From an uncultured Planctomycetia bacterium (lineage in GTDB: Bacteria; Planctomycetota; Phycisphaerae; Phycisphaerales; SM1A02): a stretch of 45,089 nt of DNA. Location: assembly GCA_937871505.1 (NCBI GenBank), contig CALMPF010000055.1:1-45089 (forward strand). The letters are read 5' to 3'. The position numbers and the translations under genes were made by a program. This document shows positions 9,104 to 17,668 of this stretch, one piece after another (within the stretch, counting starts at the first letter, position 1; every line of letters starts with the position of its first letter). The notes under the pieces are model-generated. The model worked only from the letters and a program-made list of their open reading frames with translations, was not told where the DNA came from and ran no database searches.

Positions 9104-9496
9104 ATGATGATGACGTGCATCGCAACCGAAGCCGCGCCGATTCCGGCAGGGCACTACAGCCAGGCGGTGGTGCATGCCGTCGGCGACTCGCGTCTCGTCT
9201 TCGTCTCGGGGCAGCTCCCCGTGGTGCCGGGAGCGCCGATGGACCCGGAGATGCCGATCGATCGGCAGGTGGAGCAGGCGCTGCGCAACGTCGAGGCGAT
9301 CCTCCGCGCCGCGGGCAGCTCGCTCGATCGCGTCCTCTCGGCGACCCTCTACGTCGTCGACATCGCCCGCTGGCCAGAGGTCAATGCGGCCTACGCCCGC
9401 GTGATGGGCGCGCACCGGCCCGCGCGGACGACGGTGCCGGTCCCGGCGCTGCATCACGGGTTCGCGGTCGAGATCCAGGTCGTCGCGGCGCTCTGA
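9104..9496 (+). CDS. RidA family protein (YjgF/YER057c/UK114)
   Basis: A 130-residue member of the RidA superfamily, whose founding members hydrolyse reactive enamine/imine intermediates to ketoacids and ammonia. The conserved opening is clear (AAPIPAGHYSQAV, then LVFVSGQLPVVPG). The centre has VEQALRNVEAILRAAG followed by TLYVVDIARWPEVN. The end has PARTTVPV and VEIQVVAAL; the Arg of ARTTV is at the position of the catalytic arginine in active RidA proteins. The chorismate-mutase-like fold normally forms trimers. Three consecutive ATGs (9104, 9107, 9110) allow starts two residues apart. The 3' end overlaps the convergent FtsK-like gene by 43 bp. Whether it is RidA itself or an Rid subgroup is not decided. 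Confidence 0.9.
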   Translation: MMMTCIATEAAPIPAGHYSQAVVHAVGDSRLVFVSGQLPVVPGAPMDPEMPIDRQVEQALRNVEAILRAAGSSLDRVLSATLYVVDIARWPEVNAAYARVMGAHRPARTTVPVPALHHGFAVEIQVVAAL

Positions 9497-12400
9497 TCGC
9501 CGGGACGGGCGGCGCGGAGCGCCGCGCAGGTGCGCTCCAGCCACGAGCGGTCCGGCAGCGCGTAGGGACGGAACTTCTCCAGCGTTCCCGCCTCCTCGCT
9601 GAAGAAGAGCGCCCGGTGCAGCCCGAGGCGGCTCGCGGCGGGCGAGTCGATCAGGCTGCTCGAGTCCGACTGTCCCATCTGGAAGAGGACGCGCTGCTCG
9701 AACTCCTTCATCGCCTGCCGATCGAGGGCGCGACCGAGGTTGTTGAAGGTGTCGACCCAGGCGATGACGTGAATGCCCGCGAGCGGACCCTCGCGCAGGA
9801 TCGCGCCGAACTGCTTCTCGGTGGAGGGCGGGGCATCGGCGTCGCCGGAGAAGCCGAAGTCGTCCTCCTGTCGGAGCATCCGGTACCGGGCGAGCCCGGC
9901 GATGCAGAGCACGATGGGCGGCGCGTCGGCGGCATCCTCATCCGCGCGCCGGCGCAGCTCCCCGTGGACCATCCCGATCGCCTCGGCGGCGTCGCGCCAG
10001 GCGATGCTCCGCGCCATGCCGGGGAGCAGCTCGGCGAGGCGCTCGAGCTGCCCGGCCTCCGGCGCGTCCGGCGGCAGTCCATCGAAGAGCAGCACCGTCG
10101 CATCGGGCCTCTGCGCGAGGATGCCGACCGTCGAGGCGACGAGCATCCCCACCGCCGCCTCGTCGCGCTGGCCGACGATGAGGACATTCGACCCGCTCTG
10201 GCGGCGCAGGACCGCGGCGGTCGGGTCCTTGATCGCGATGGCATCGCCCAGCCACGCCCGCGGCGCCGCGCTGCCCCGCGCGTGGCGCCGGGCGGGCTCG
10301 GCGCCGCCCGCAGCCGCAAGCGCCTGCGCCAACGGCGCGTTGCGCTCCAGGTCCGCGGGGATGTTCCCTTCGAAGACGATCAGCGGCTCGCTCCGTCCGA
10401 CGCCGCGGCGCCGCGCCATCGTGCGCACCCCGGCGAGGTAGCGGTCGCGATCGTCGTCGTTGAGCCATGCGATCTGGAAGGGGCTGTTCCCCTCGATGAG
10501 CCCGCCCTGATCGTTGTAGATCGCCTCTCCGGGGCGGGAGAGCAGCCGCGCCGCCGCGTTGTCGTCGCTCAGGATCAGGTAGGAGTCGCTCTCGGTGCAT
10601 TGCAGCGCTATCCGCACCGCCATCTGTCCGATGGTGCTGCGCGCGAGCGAGTACGCACCGCCGAGCGTCTGCGAACCGAGGATGACGTGGATGCCGAAGG
10701 CGCGGCCCTGGCGCACCAGCCGGTCGAGCAGCAGGGTCGCGTCCTGGCCGATCTTGTCGTCCTCCGTGAAGAACTCCTGGAACTCGTCGATCACCAGCAA
10801 CGTGCGCGGAAGCCGCTCGGCGGCGGCGTCGTCCGCGACGGCGCGGCGGTAGCCGGCGAGGTCCTGAACGCCGAGATCGCGGTAGAGCTCGCCGCGCCGG
10901 CGCAGCTCCGCATCAAGGCGCTGGAGGACGCTCAGGCCGAACTCGCGGTCGCTTTCGATCGCAACGGCGCGGGCGTGGGGAAGGTCATTGGCGGCGTAGG
11001 TCTTGAACTCGACGCCCTTCTTGAAGTCGACGAGATAGAACTCGACCTCCCCCGGCGGGTACCAGAGCGCGATGTTGGTCACCAGCGCGTGCAGCAGCGT
11101 CGACTTGCCCGACCCCGTCTTTCCCGCGATGAGAACGTGCTGGGAGACGCCCTGCCCGAGCGCGAGATCCTGGAGCTTCGTCGCGCCCGCCCGCCCCATC
11201 GGAACGCGCAGCTCGCTCGCGGAGGACCGCGACCACCACGGCGAGCCGTCAGCGCGCGACGCGCCCGATGTCGTCGACGTCGCGGTCCCGGCGCTCGCCC
11301 CGGTCGCGGTCCCAGCCGTTGCACCGGTCGCCTCGCCTCCGTCATCGGCCTCGGGATCGACCGGCCACGGACCCGGCGGTGCGATCATGCGGAAGGGAAC
11401 CTCGACGCGCGAAGCCTCCTTCGACTCGCGCCCGACGACGCGGAGGACCGCGGTCACCAGCGTCTCCGGGGGCCGGCTGTCGAGCCGAAGCGGCCACGGG
11501 GCGTAGACGGGATCCTCGGCGGCGAAGCTCGCGGTCGCGGCGGCGCCATCCGCGATCGAGCCGGTCGCGGCCTGGTCGACCATTCTCAGGGCCGTCGAGC
11601 CGCGCGCGATGTCGTCCATCTGGAGCCCCGGCGGCGTCGCGGCGCGCGTGTCGGCGGTGATGAGCGTGAAGACGCCGCACCGCGGTCCGCTGGCGACGAC
11701 GCTCATCAGCCGGCGGGATGCCGACTCGGAGAAGTTCACCGGGAGGTTCGCAACGACGAGGAAGCGATAGGGCTCGGCGACCTCGCCGGCATCGACGTTG
11801 TACTGGCCGATCGTCTCGTACTCGTTGCGCAGGTACTTCTGGATCACGTTCTCCATGTGCTCGGTGAGGTCGAGCAGCCGCTGATCGATGTGCCGATCCT
11901 CTGTCCAGATCCGGTCGGTGACGATGGCGCCATCGTCGTCGGCCAGGTGCATGAACCCGGCGAAGTTCTGCCCGAGGCCGACGGGGTCGATGATCGTCAA
12001 TCGGACCTTCGCCGCGGGCAGCGCGGTCAGCAGCCTGAACATCGCCACCTGAAGCAGCGGCACCGCGCCCTCCAGCCCCGCCCCCGCGGCGCGGATGAGC
12101 AGCGACGCCTGCTCGGGAAAGTCCAGCAGCGCCGGGACCTCGAAGCTCGGCGGCCCCGGGAGCGCGAGGTCCGGATGCGCCGGCAGCCCCCCTTCGAGCG
12201 CGGCCAGATCGATCAGGTGGCGGCCATACGGGAGCGCGGGCGGAAAGTCGCGCGGCATCGCAAAGGAGCTCCACGACGGGTCATCCCAGGCGGGAAATCG
12301 CTGCTCGATCGTCTCGCGGACGCGCAGAAGGTCGCTCCACGCCGCACCGGTCTCGCGGCGCCATCCGTCGGTCAGCGTCGCCCACTCGCGCCGGAAGGTC

Positions 12401-13731
12401 TCCGTCGCGGTCGCAACGGCTTCGGCGTGGGCACGTTCGCCCTCGGCGAGCTCGGCCACGCGGCGGGCCTCGGCATCGGCGAGGGCCGCTTCGCGGCGGG
12501 CGGCGAGGGAAGCGATCGCTTCTGCGCGGTCCTTCCGCAGCCGCTCGATCGCGGCGGGGTAGCGATCACGGATCTCCGCAAGCCGTCGGACGCGGCGCTG
12601 GGCGATCTGCTCCAGGATCGGACCGTGGGACTGCTCGGCGTGCCGGATGTCCGCATCGCGCCGGGCCACAAGCTCCCCCATCTGGCGATCGCGCAGCTCG
12701 CCGGACTCGCGCTCGCAGCGGATCGCCGCCTGCCGTCCGAGGGCGACGGCGCCGCGGAGGCGCTGGTGCTCTCGCAGCACGCTGCGGCGAAGCACGATGT
12801 GCAGGACGACGAGCAGCACGATCCCCGCGAGCAGGCCGAGTCCGGCTGCGACCGCGACCGTCGTCGTGCTCTCCGGCCCAGGCGTGCCGCCCCGGTGCAA
12901 GAGCGCCGCGGCGGCCGCGCCGACGGCGGGGACCAGCGCCAGCACCACCGGGGCGCCGCTGCGGAAGACCCTCGGACCGCGCTGGGCTCGGAGGGCCGCG
13001 AGGCTCTCCCGCGCGACGTCGGCGCAGCGCTCCAGTTCCGGCTTCGAGGCGAGCGTCCCCGCCGCCTCGGCGGCACGGCGGTCCGCGTCGTCCGCCGCGA
13101 AGTCGCTCGGCGCGGGCTCGTCGGCCTCGGGCATTCGGCAGGCGGCGATCCAGCGCGCGGCGTCGGCCTCGATGCGGTCGAACTCCTGCCTGAACCCCGC
13201 GACTGCCCTCAGATGCTGGTCGTGCTTCTCCTGCGGCTGGTTGGAGGTCGCTTCGAAGACCGTCTCGGCGAGCCAGATCGCCTCCTGCCGCGCCGTCGAG
13301 GCCTCGGCGACCCGGGTCGTGCTGCGCTGCTCGACCTGCTCGAGCATCGCTCGCTCCTCCCGCTCGGTCGCGGCGATCTCCCCGTCGAAGCGCTCCTCCG
13401 CCTGACGATGCGCGTCGGCCCATGCGCGCTCGGCGGCGGCGACCGCCGCGGTGAACCGGCTTCCCGCGCTTTCGCGAAGCGCCGTGATCCGCTTCTCGCT
13501 GCTGCGCACGGCGGTGTCACGGGCGGTGACGAGCTCCTCCTCCCGCCTGCGGGTGCGGATCACGCACTCGGTCATCCGCTGGATCGCGGCGCGCTGCAAC
13601 TCGGCGAGGGACCGTCCTTCCATTCGAGCCGGATGGTAGCGGAAGGCGATGGGAGCCACGCCCGTCCGGATGCCGATCCGCCGCTGCGCCGTCGAGGCGT
13701 TCCCCTCGATCGTCGCCTCTCCCCGCTCCAT
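9454..13731 (-). CDS. Large membrane coiled-coil protein with three FtsK/EccC-type ATPase modules
   Basis: A 1425-residue protein. Residues 1-250 and 315-480 are charged Ala/Glu/Arg-rich coiled coils that flank two membrane helices (about 255-275 and 287-313). Three RecA-like FtsK modules follow. The first (about 500-750) lacks a Walker A. The second (about 830-1060) has an intact P-loop, AGKTGSGKST with its lysine at 876, and a Walker B, LLVIDEFQEF with D982-E983. The third (about 1150-1400) has only a remnant (IVGQRDEA). Two membrane helices plus three ATPase modules resemble EccC/YukB of type VII secretion rather than the chromosome translocase FtsK, which has a four-helix membrane domain and a gamma domain. 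No WXG100 or other T7SS gene is nearby. An AAGGGG element supports the ATG at 13731. Confidence 0.8.
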   Translation of the reverse strand: MERGEATIEGNASTAQRRIGIRTGVAPIAFRYHPARMEGRSLAELQRAAIQRMTECVIRTRRREEELVTARDTAVRSSEKRITALRESAGSRFTAAVAAAERAWADAHRQAEERFDGEIAATEREERAMLEQVEQRSTTRVAEASTARQEAIWLAETVFEATSNQPQEKHDQHLRAVAGFRQEFDRIEADAARWIAACRMPEADEPAPSDFAADDADRRAAEAAGTLASKPELERCADVARESLAALRAQRGPRVFRSGAPVVLALVPAVGAAAAALLHRGGTPGPESTTTVAVAAGLGLLAGIVLLVVLHIVLRRSVLREHQRLRGAVALGRQAAIRCERESGELRDRQMGELVARRDADIRHAEQSHGPILEQIAQRRVRRLAEIRDRYPAAIERLRKDRAEAIASLAARREAALADAEARRVAELAEGERAHAEAVATATETFRREWATLTDGWRRETGAAWSDLLRVRETIEQRFPAWDDPSWSSFAMPRDFPPALPYGRHLIDLAALEGGLPAHPDLALPGPPSFEVPALLDFPEQASLLIRAAGAGLEGAVPLLQVAMFRLLTALPAAKVRLTIIDPVGLGQNFAGFMHLADDDGAIVTDRIWTEDRHIDQRLLDLTEHMENVIQKYLRNEYETIGQYNVDAGEVAEPYRFLVVANLPVNFSESASRRLMSVVASGPRCGVFTLITADTRAATPPGLQMDDIARGSTALRMVDQAATGSIADGAAATASFAAEDPVYAPWPLRLDSRPPETLVTAVLRVVGRESKEASRVEVPFRMIAPPGPWPVDPEADDGGEATGATAGTATGASAGTATSTTSGASRADGSPWWSRSSASELRVPMGRAGATKLQDLALGQGVSQHVLIAGKTGSGKSTLLHALVTNIALWYPPGEVEFYLVDFKKGVEFKTYAANDLPHARAVAIESDREFGLSVLQRLDAELRRRGELYRDLGVQDLAGYRRAVADDAAAERLPRTLLVIDEFQEFFTEDDKIGQDATLLLDRLVRQGRAFGIHVILGSQTLGGAYSLARSTIGQMAVRIALQCTESDSYLILSDDNAAARLLSRPGEAIYNDQGGLIEGNSPFQIAWLNDDDRDRYLAGVRTMARRRGVGRSEPLIVFEGNIPADLERNAPLAQALAAAGGAEPARRHARGSAAPRAWLGDAIAIKDPTAAVLRRQSGSNVLIVGQRDEAAVGMLVASTVGILAQRPDATVLLFDGLPPDAPEAGQLERLAELLPGMARSIAWRDAAEAIGMVHGELRRRADEDAADAPPIVLCIAGLARYRMLRQEDDFGFSGDADAPPSTEKQFGAILREGPLAGIHVIAWVDTFNNLGRALDRQAMKEFEQRVLFQMGQSDSSSLIDSPAASRLGLHRALFFSEEAGTLEKFRPYALPDRSWLERTCAALRAARPGDQSAATTWISTANP

Positions 13732-13871
13732 GATCCGCCCCTTGGTCTGCCCTCGACCTTCCTCGTGCGCGCGCCGTTCGGACCGCGGCGCCGATGGCGC
13801 CTCCCGAACTTCTGCATCGATCGCGCGCCCTCCGCACCAACCCGCTCGATGCGGGGCGCGGCACCCGCGCA

Positions 13872-13907
13872 CACCGACGCCCGAGGCGGGCGCCTCGGGC
13901 GTCGGTG
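13872..13907. terminator. Perfect 16-bp hairpin between the LamG-protein and FtsK-like genes
   Basis: CACCGACGCCCGAGGC (13872-13887) pairs fully with GCCTCGGGCGTCGGTG (13892-13907) around a GGGC loop. It lies 62 nt past the stop of the LamG-protein gene and 141 nt before the start of the FtsK-like gene, both leftward. It probably ends or processes the first transcript and separates the two units. No U-tract is present. Confidence 0.65.
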
Positions 13908-13968
13908 CTGATGGACCGCATCGTCCGACGAACGCGCGGGGTCGTCGGAGCGCTCCAGCGCTACGACG

Positions 13969-16900
13969 TCACGGGCAGGGCCCCCAGTAGCCCAGCAGGG
14001 CTCCGAGGTCGGCGCCGTCGACGACACCGTCTCCGTTGAGATCGCCAGGCCCGGAGCCTCCCCAGTCGCCAAGGAGGATTCCCAGGTCGGCGCCATCGAC
14101 GACGCCGTCGTCGTTGAGGTCGCCCGGGCAGGGCGTCGACGCCGCCATGCGGACTCCGAACGACGCGAGGCCGATCGGCAGCGCGCCGGGCGTGGGGCTG
14201 GCGAAGAGGATCACGTCGTTGAAGTCGAAGATCGCGCCGCAGACGGGGAAGGCGATGCTGATGACGATCTCGGCCATCTGATTCGGCTGAAGCGTCACCG
14301 AGTCGATCACCGGATCGCCGGGGGGGAGACCGTTGATCGAGACGGGCGTGTCCGTCGAGATCATGTCGGAAGGCATCGCGACGATCGAGAAGGGCACATC
14401 GGCACCCTGCGGACCGGCGATGATGCGGAACGTGCCGGTCGCCGACTGATCGGGCCCGACCTCGACGATCGCGGGCCCGGGCAGGACGATGAAGCCGCAG
14501 ATCTCCGCGATGAAGCTGCCCGATGCCGTGCAGGTCGTTCCGCTGCCGACGTCGGTGAAGGTGACGTCGAAGCACCCCTGCCCGAGGTTCACCACGCTCG
14601 GGATCGACGCCGACGAGACGATGGTGGCCGATCCGCCCGGCGGCACGAAGACCGCGCCGGAGCTCGGCGCGTAGGTGACGCCCGCGAGCGGGCAGGCGCC
14701 GCTGGGAGCGATCGACCAGGTGAAGGTGCGAGCGACGGTCGAGTGGTTGACGATCGTCGCGTCGACGTTCGTGGAGAGCCCGAAGTTGGCGCAGAGCTGG
14801 CGATCCCAGCTCGCGTGGCAGGACTGCTTGCACTTGCCCGCCGGACCGGCGGCGTGCAGCGCGGCGACTTCGGACGGCGAGAGCACGCGGCAGAAGTACT
14901 CGACCTCGTCCATGACGCCGGAGAACCAGTCGCTGATCCAGACCGCGTTGCCCATCGCGATCGAAGCCGGGCCGCCGAGGCTGGTGAGATCGCAGCAGGC
15001 GCTGGCGGCCGACCCGGTCGCGACGCCGTTGATGTAGAACTGGACCTGGCGCACGCCAGAGCCGCAGCAGGCGCCGACGGTCAGCGCCACGTGCGTCCAG
15101 GTGCCGACCGCGACGGTTCCGATCGAGTTGTGCACGCAGCGAAGGGCGCTTCCCTCGAGCACCACGCCGAGCGTCCCGTTGGCGGTGTCGATGCCGAAGA
15201 TCCAGCCGCCGTTCGAGACGTAGTGGCTGACGAGCGTCTGGAAGTCGGCGTTGGGACCTGGCGGGTTGCGCTTGACCCAGAGATCGACGCTGAAGGCCCC
15301 GCAGGAGACATCGAGCGCCGCGGCCGGCGGAACCACGACCGAGTCGTTCAGGCCGTCGAATGCGAGCGCGCCCGCGACGATCCCGGGCACCGGAGTCGGT
15401 CCGCCTGCGAGAGGCTGGTGGAACCCGAAGTGACTGAACGGCGTGAGATCGTGGGCCACTGTCCCTGCGGTCTCGTCGAAGGGCCACCATCCGCGCATGC
15501 CCGGCGGCGGCTTGACGCAGGTCTCGGTGATCGGCGGGAGGGCGCAGACGACGATGTCCGCGCTGTAGATCACGCCGCTCACGGCGCAGCCGATGTCGCG
15601 CTGGTAGAGGTAGAGGTAGTTGGTGCCGATGGCGAGGGCCGACGCGGGAATCGCCGAGGTCACGATCGTCTCTCCCGCGAAGTTCCCGCCGCTGAGGAGC
15701 GGGAGCGGATGTCCATTGACATACGCGCCGACCGGAGCGGGTCCGCCGGCGGGATCGCCGAGGCGGTCGTCGGCCGCCCATCGGAGGGTGATGGTCCCGC
15801 CGGTGACTGCGGAACCGGTGACGGTGAACGGATGCGCGTAGAGCGTCGACTGCGGGGGAGCTCCGACGAAGCTCGAGCCCGGCGCGGCGTTCCAGTTGAT
15901 CCAGCGCGCCGCCGGATCGCTCGGGAGCGTCGGTGTCCAGGCGCCGACGGGGGTGACCACCTCTGCGGGAGGTCCGCCCGCAGCGAGCGCAAACGGAAGA
16001 CCGGAACCGCCGAGAGACGCGCTGAAGCACCCGGTGCCTCCGGGCGCGTGGCAGCGCACCGAGTCATCCGCCTGTCCGGGCGCGCCGGGCACGCCGCCGG
16101 ACTGGCCGCTGCGAAGCAGGAAGAGCTGCGCCAGCGCGGGCGGATCGCACGGAAGCGTCGCGAAGCAGAGTTCCTGCGCGAGGCTGTCGCATGCGGAGTC
16201 CCAGACGACCGCGCAGCAGAACGGGTCGAGCGAGCAGACGAGGTCGCAGCACTGCGGCGGGTACGGGCACGCGGGCGGCGGCGGCGGAGCGAGCGAGAGC
16301 GTCAGCGCGAGCGCGTTGTTGGCGAAGCCAACCGCTGCCATCGTCGTGTACGAGCCGACGCCGCAGGTCGCGGCCTGGATGTAGGTCGGCGCGCTCTGGC
16401 CGAGCACGTTCATGCCGGGAAAAAAGCCTCCCCCATCGCCCCCTTCGGAGGTCCGCCTCGACGGAGCCTCGATGGCGACGACCAGGTCCGAGCCGACGAC
16501 GACCGGGATTCCGCCGGGAAAACTCGCGATGAAGAACTCCTGGCTCGAGCCGCCGGGGATGTCGACGGTCGTCGTGGCCAGCGGAATCAGGTTCTGCGGC
16601 GGTCCGGTCACGTCGCCGACCAGGAGCGTCACCGAGACCTGGAACGGGCCGCCTTGATTCAGCTCGACGCCGAAGCGGACGCACTCGACCGCCACCGGAT
16701 CGGCCATCGGAAAGCTCCGCGCCCAGGAGGTCGCGGCGGTGCCATCGGGAGTGACGCAGGTGATGCCCGTCCCGACCGTGAGCGTGTCGGGGTCGAAGGA
16801 CTGGGTGATCTCCGGACCAGTGCAGATCTGAACACCGGCAACACCGCCTTCGCCCCCGGATCGCGCCGCGGCGCCTGCGGAGGCCCGGCCCCAGCGGCCG

Positions 16901-17154
16901 CCGTCCACGTGCACACCGTCGATCTGGTCGCGCTTGGTCTGGTCACCGACCGACTGGGCGCTGGGCGGCGCGATGCCGCGCGCGAAGGCGGCATCGGCGT
17001 GCGTCGGCTCGACGCGAAGGAGGGTCGCACCGACGGCGATCAGGATCGGCGCGACGCTCAGCGCAGCGATTCTTCGAAGGTCCGGACATGGCCGCGGCGC
17101 AGCGGGCGACTGAGCGCCGCGCAGCGCGGGCCGGGACCGACATGGAGACGACAT
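13969..17154 (-). CDS. Secreted LamG-domain protein with C-terminal dockerin
   Basis: A 1061-residue exported protein. The start at 17154 is supported by a GGAAGGAG ribosome-binding site. The N-terminus has basic residues, then the hydrophobic stretch IAALSVAPILIAVGATLL. A Cys-rich segment (about 295-330, containing DPFCCAVVWDSACD) follows a beta-rich region. A concanavalin A-like LamG domain (about 548-765) runs from GMRGWWPFDE through LAFDGLNDSVVV to MDEVEYFCRVLSPSEV and typically binds carbohydrate. After it come beta-sandwich-like segments, then dockerin-like loops DLNDDGVVDGADLG and DLNGDGVVDGADLG (about 1007-1061). It is a surface or secreted binding protein; no catalytic motif is visible. 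It is probably transcribed separately from the HAF-repeat gene upstream. Confidence 0.85.
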   Translation of the reverse strand: MSSPCRSRPALRGAQSPAAPRPCPDLRRIAALSVAPILIAVGATLLRVEPTHADAAFARGIAPPSAQSVGDQTKRDQIDGVHVDGGRWGRASAGAAARSGGEGGVAGVQICTGPEITQSFDPDTLTVGTGITCVTPDGTAATSWARSFPMADPVAVECVRFGVELNQGGPFQVSVTLLVGDVTGPPQNLIPLATTTVDIPGGSSQEFFIASFPGGIPVVVGSDLVVAIEAPSRRTSEGGDGGGFFPGMNVLGQSAPTYIQAATCGVGSYTTMAAVGFANNALALTLSLAPPPPPACPYPPQCCDLVCSLDPFCCAVVWDSACDSLAQELCFATLPCDPPALAQLFLLRSGQSGGVPGAPGQADDSVRCHAPGGTGCFSASLGGSGLPFALAAGGPPAEVVTPVGAWTPTLPSDPAARWINWNAAPGSSFVGAPPQSTLYAHPFTVTGSAVTGGTITLRWAADDRLGDPAGGPAPVGAYVNGHPLPLLSGGNFAGETIVTSAIPASALAIGTNYLYLYQRDIGCAVSGVIYSADIVVCALPPITETCVKPPPGMRGWWPFDETAGTVAHDLTPFSHFGFHQPLAGGPTPVPGIVAGALAFDGLNDSVVVPPAAALDVSCGAFSVDLWVKRNPPGPNADFQTLVSHYVSNGGWIFGIDTANGTLGVVLEGSALRCVHNSIGTVAVGTWTHVALTVGACCGSGVRQVQFYINGVATGSAASACCDLTSLGGPASIAMGNAVWISDWFSGVMDEVEYFCRVLSPSEVAALHAAGPAGKCKQSCHASWDRQLCANFGLSTNVDATIVNHSTVARTFTWSIAPSGACPLAGVTYAPSSGAVFVPPGGSATIVSSASIPSVVNLGQGCFDVTFTDVGSGTTCTASGSFIAEICGFIVLPGPAIVEVGPDQSATGTFRIIAGPQGADVPFSIVAMPSDMISTDTPVSINGLPPGDPVIDSVTLQPNQMAEIVISIAFPVCGAIFDFNDVILFASPTPGALPIGLASFGVRMAASTPCPGDLNDDGVVDGADLGILLGDWGGSGPGDLNGDGVVDGADLGALLGYWGPCP

Positions 17155-17668
17155 GGAGGGGCTCCTTCCGAGCGTGGCGAGCGCGACCGGCGCCGGGTGC
17201 GGCACGTTGTCGCGGGTGCGGTTCCGATCAGCGCCGCCACAAACGGCGACATCTGAACGGAAAGGCAGCGCCCTGCTCACGCGGCCGGCTCGGGTCGGCG
17301 ACAGGACCGGGGCCACGGGGCGACCGCGGCGACGCAAAGATCGCCCCGAGATGACATGCAACCACCTGATACTGAACGACTTGCGTATGTGGCATGGGGC
17401 CCCGCCCGAAGCTCCGAGAGCGCTGCGGTCGAGGACGCTCCGTCCAACTCGTCGGCGTCAGGCCTGCGGAGGGAACCCGGCTCAGGTCCACCACCGGAGC
17501 CCGCTCGGAGCCGGCCCCGACTCTCCATCGGGTTCGCACGGAAACGGCCTCGGAACCGGCGCTTCGCAGCCGAGCCCCCAGCTCACGGTGCCGGGGGGGC
17601 GAGCAGCGACCCGAGGCCACTTTGTCGCCGTGCCGCCGCGCGACCTCGACCGCCCTCATTGCAGACCG
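17155..17668. other. Intergenic region upstream of the LamG-protein gene
   Basis: No coding region is supported. A lower-GC patch (about 17345-17395) is the most likely place for the LamG-protein promoter, but no clear -10/-35 pair can be named. A GGGGCCCC palindrome lies just beyond it. No convincing terminator is seen after the HAF-repeat gene. Confidence 0.4.

Noticed and set aside
9454..13731. Calling the ATPase a chromosome-segregation FtsK
   Set aside because: It has two membrane helices, coiled coils and three ATPase modules, and no gamma DNA-binding domain at the C-terminus.
8971..13911. Very long + strand open frame of over 1600 codons
   Set aside because: It is antisense to the FtsK-like gene, has an Arg/Gly/Asp-rich non-protein-like composition, and follows from the high GC third positions of the real gene.
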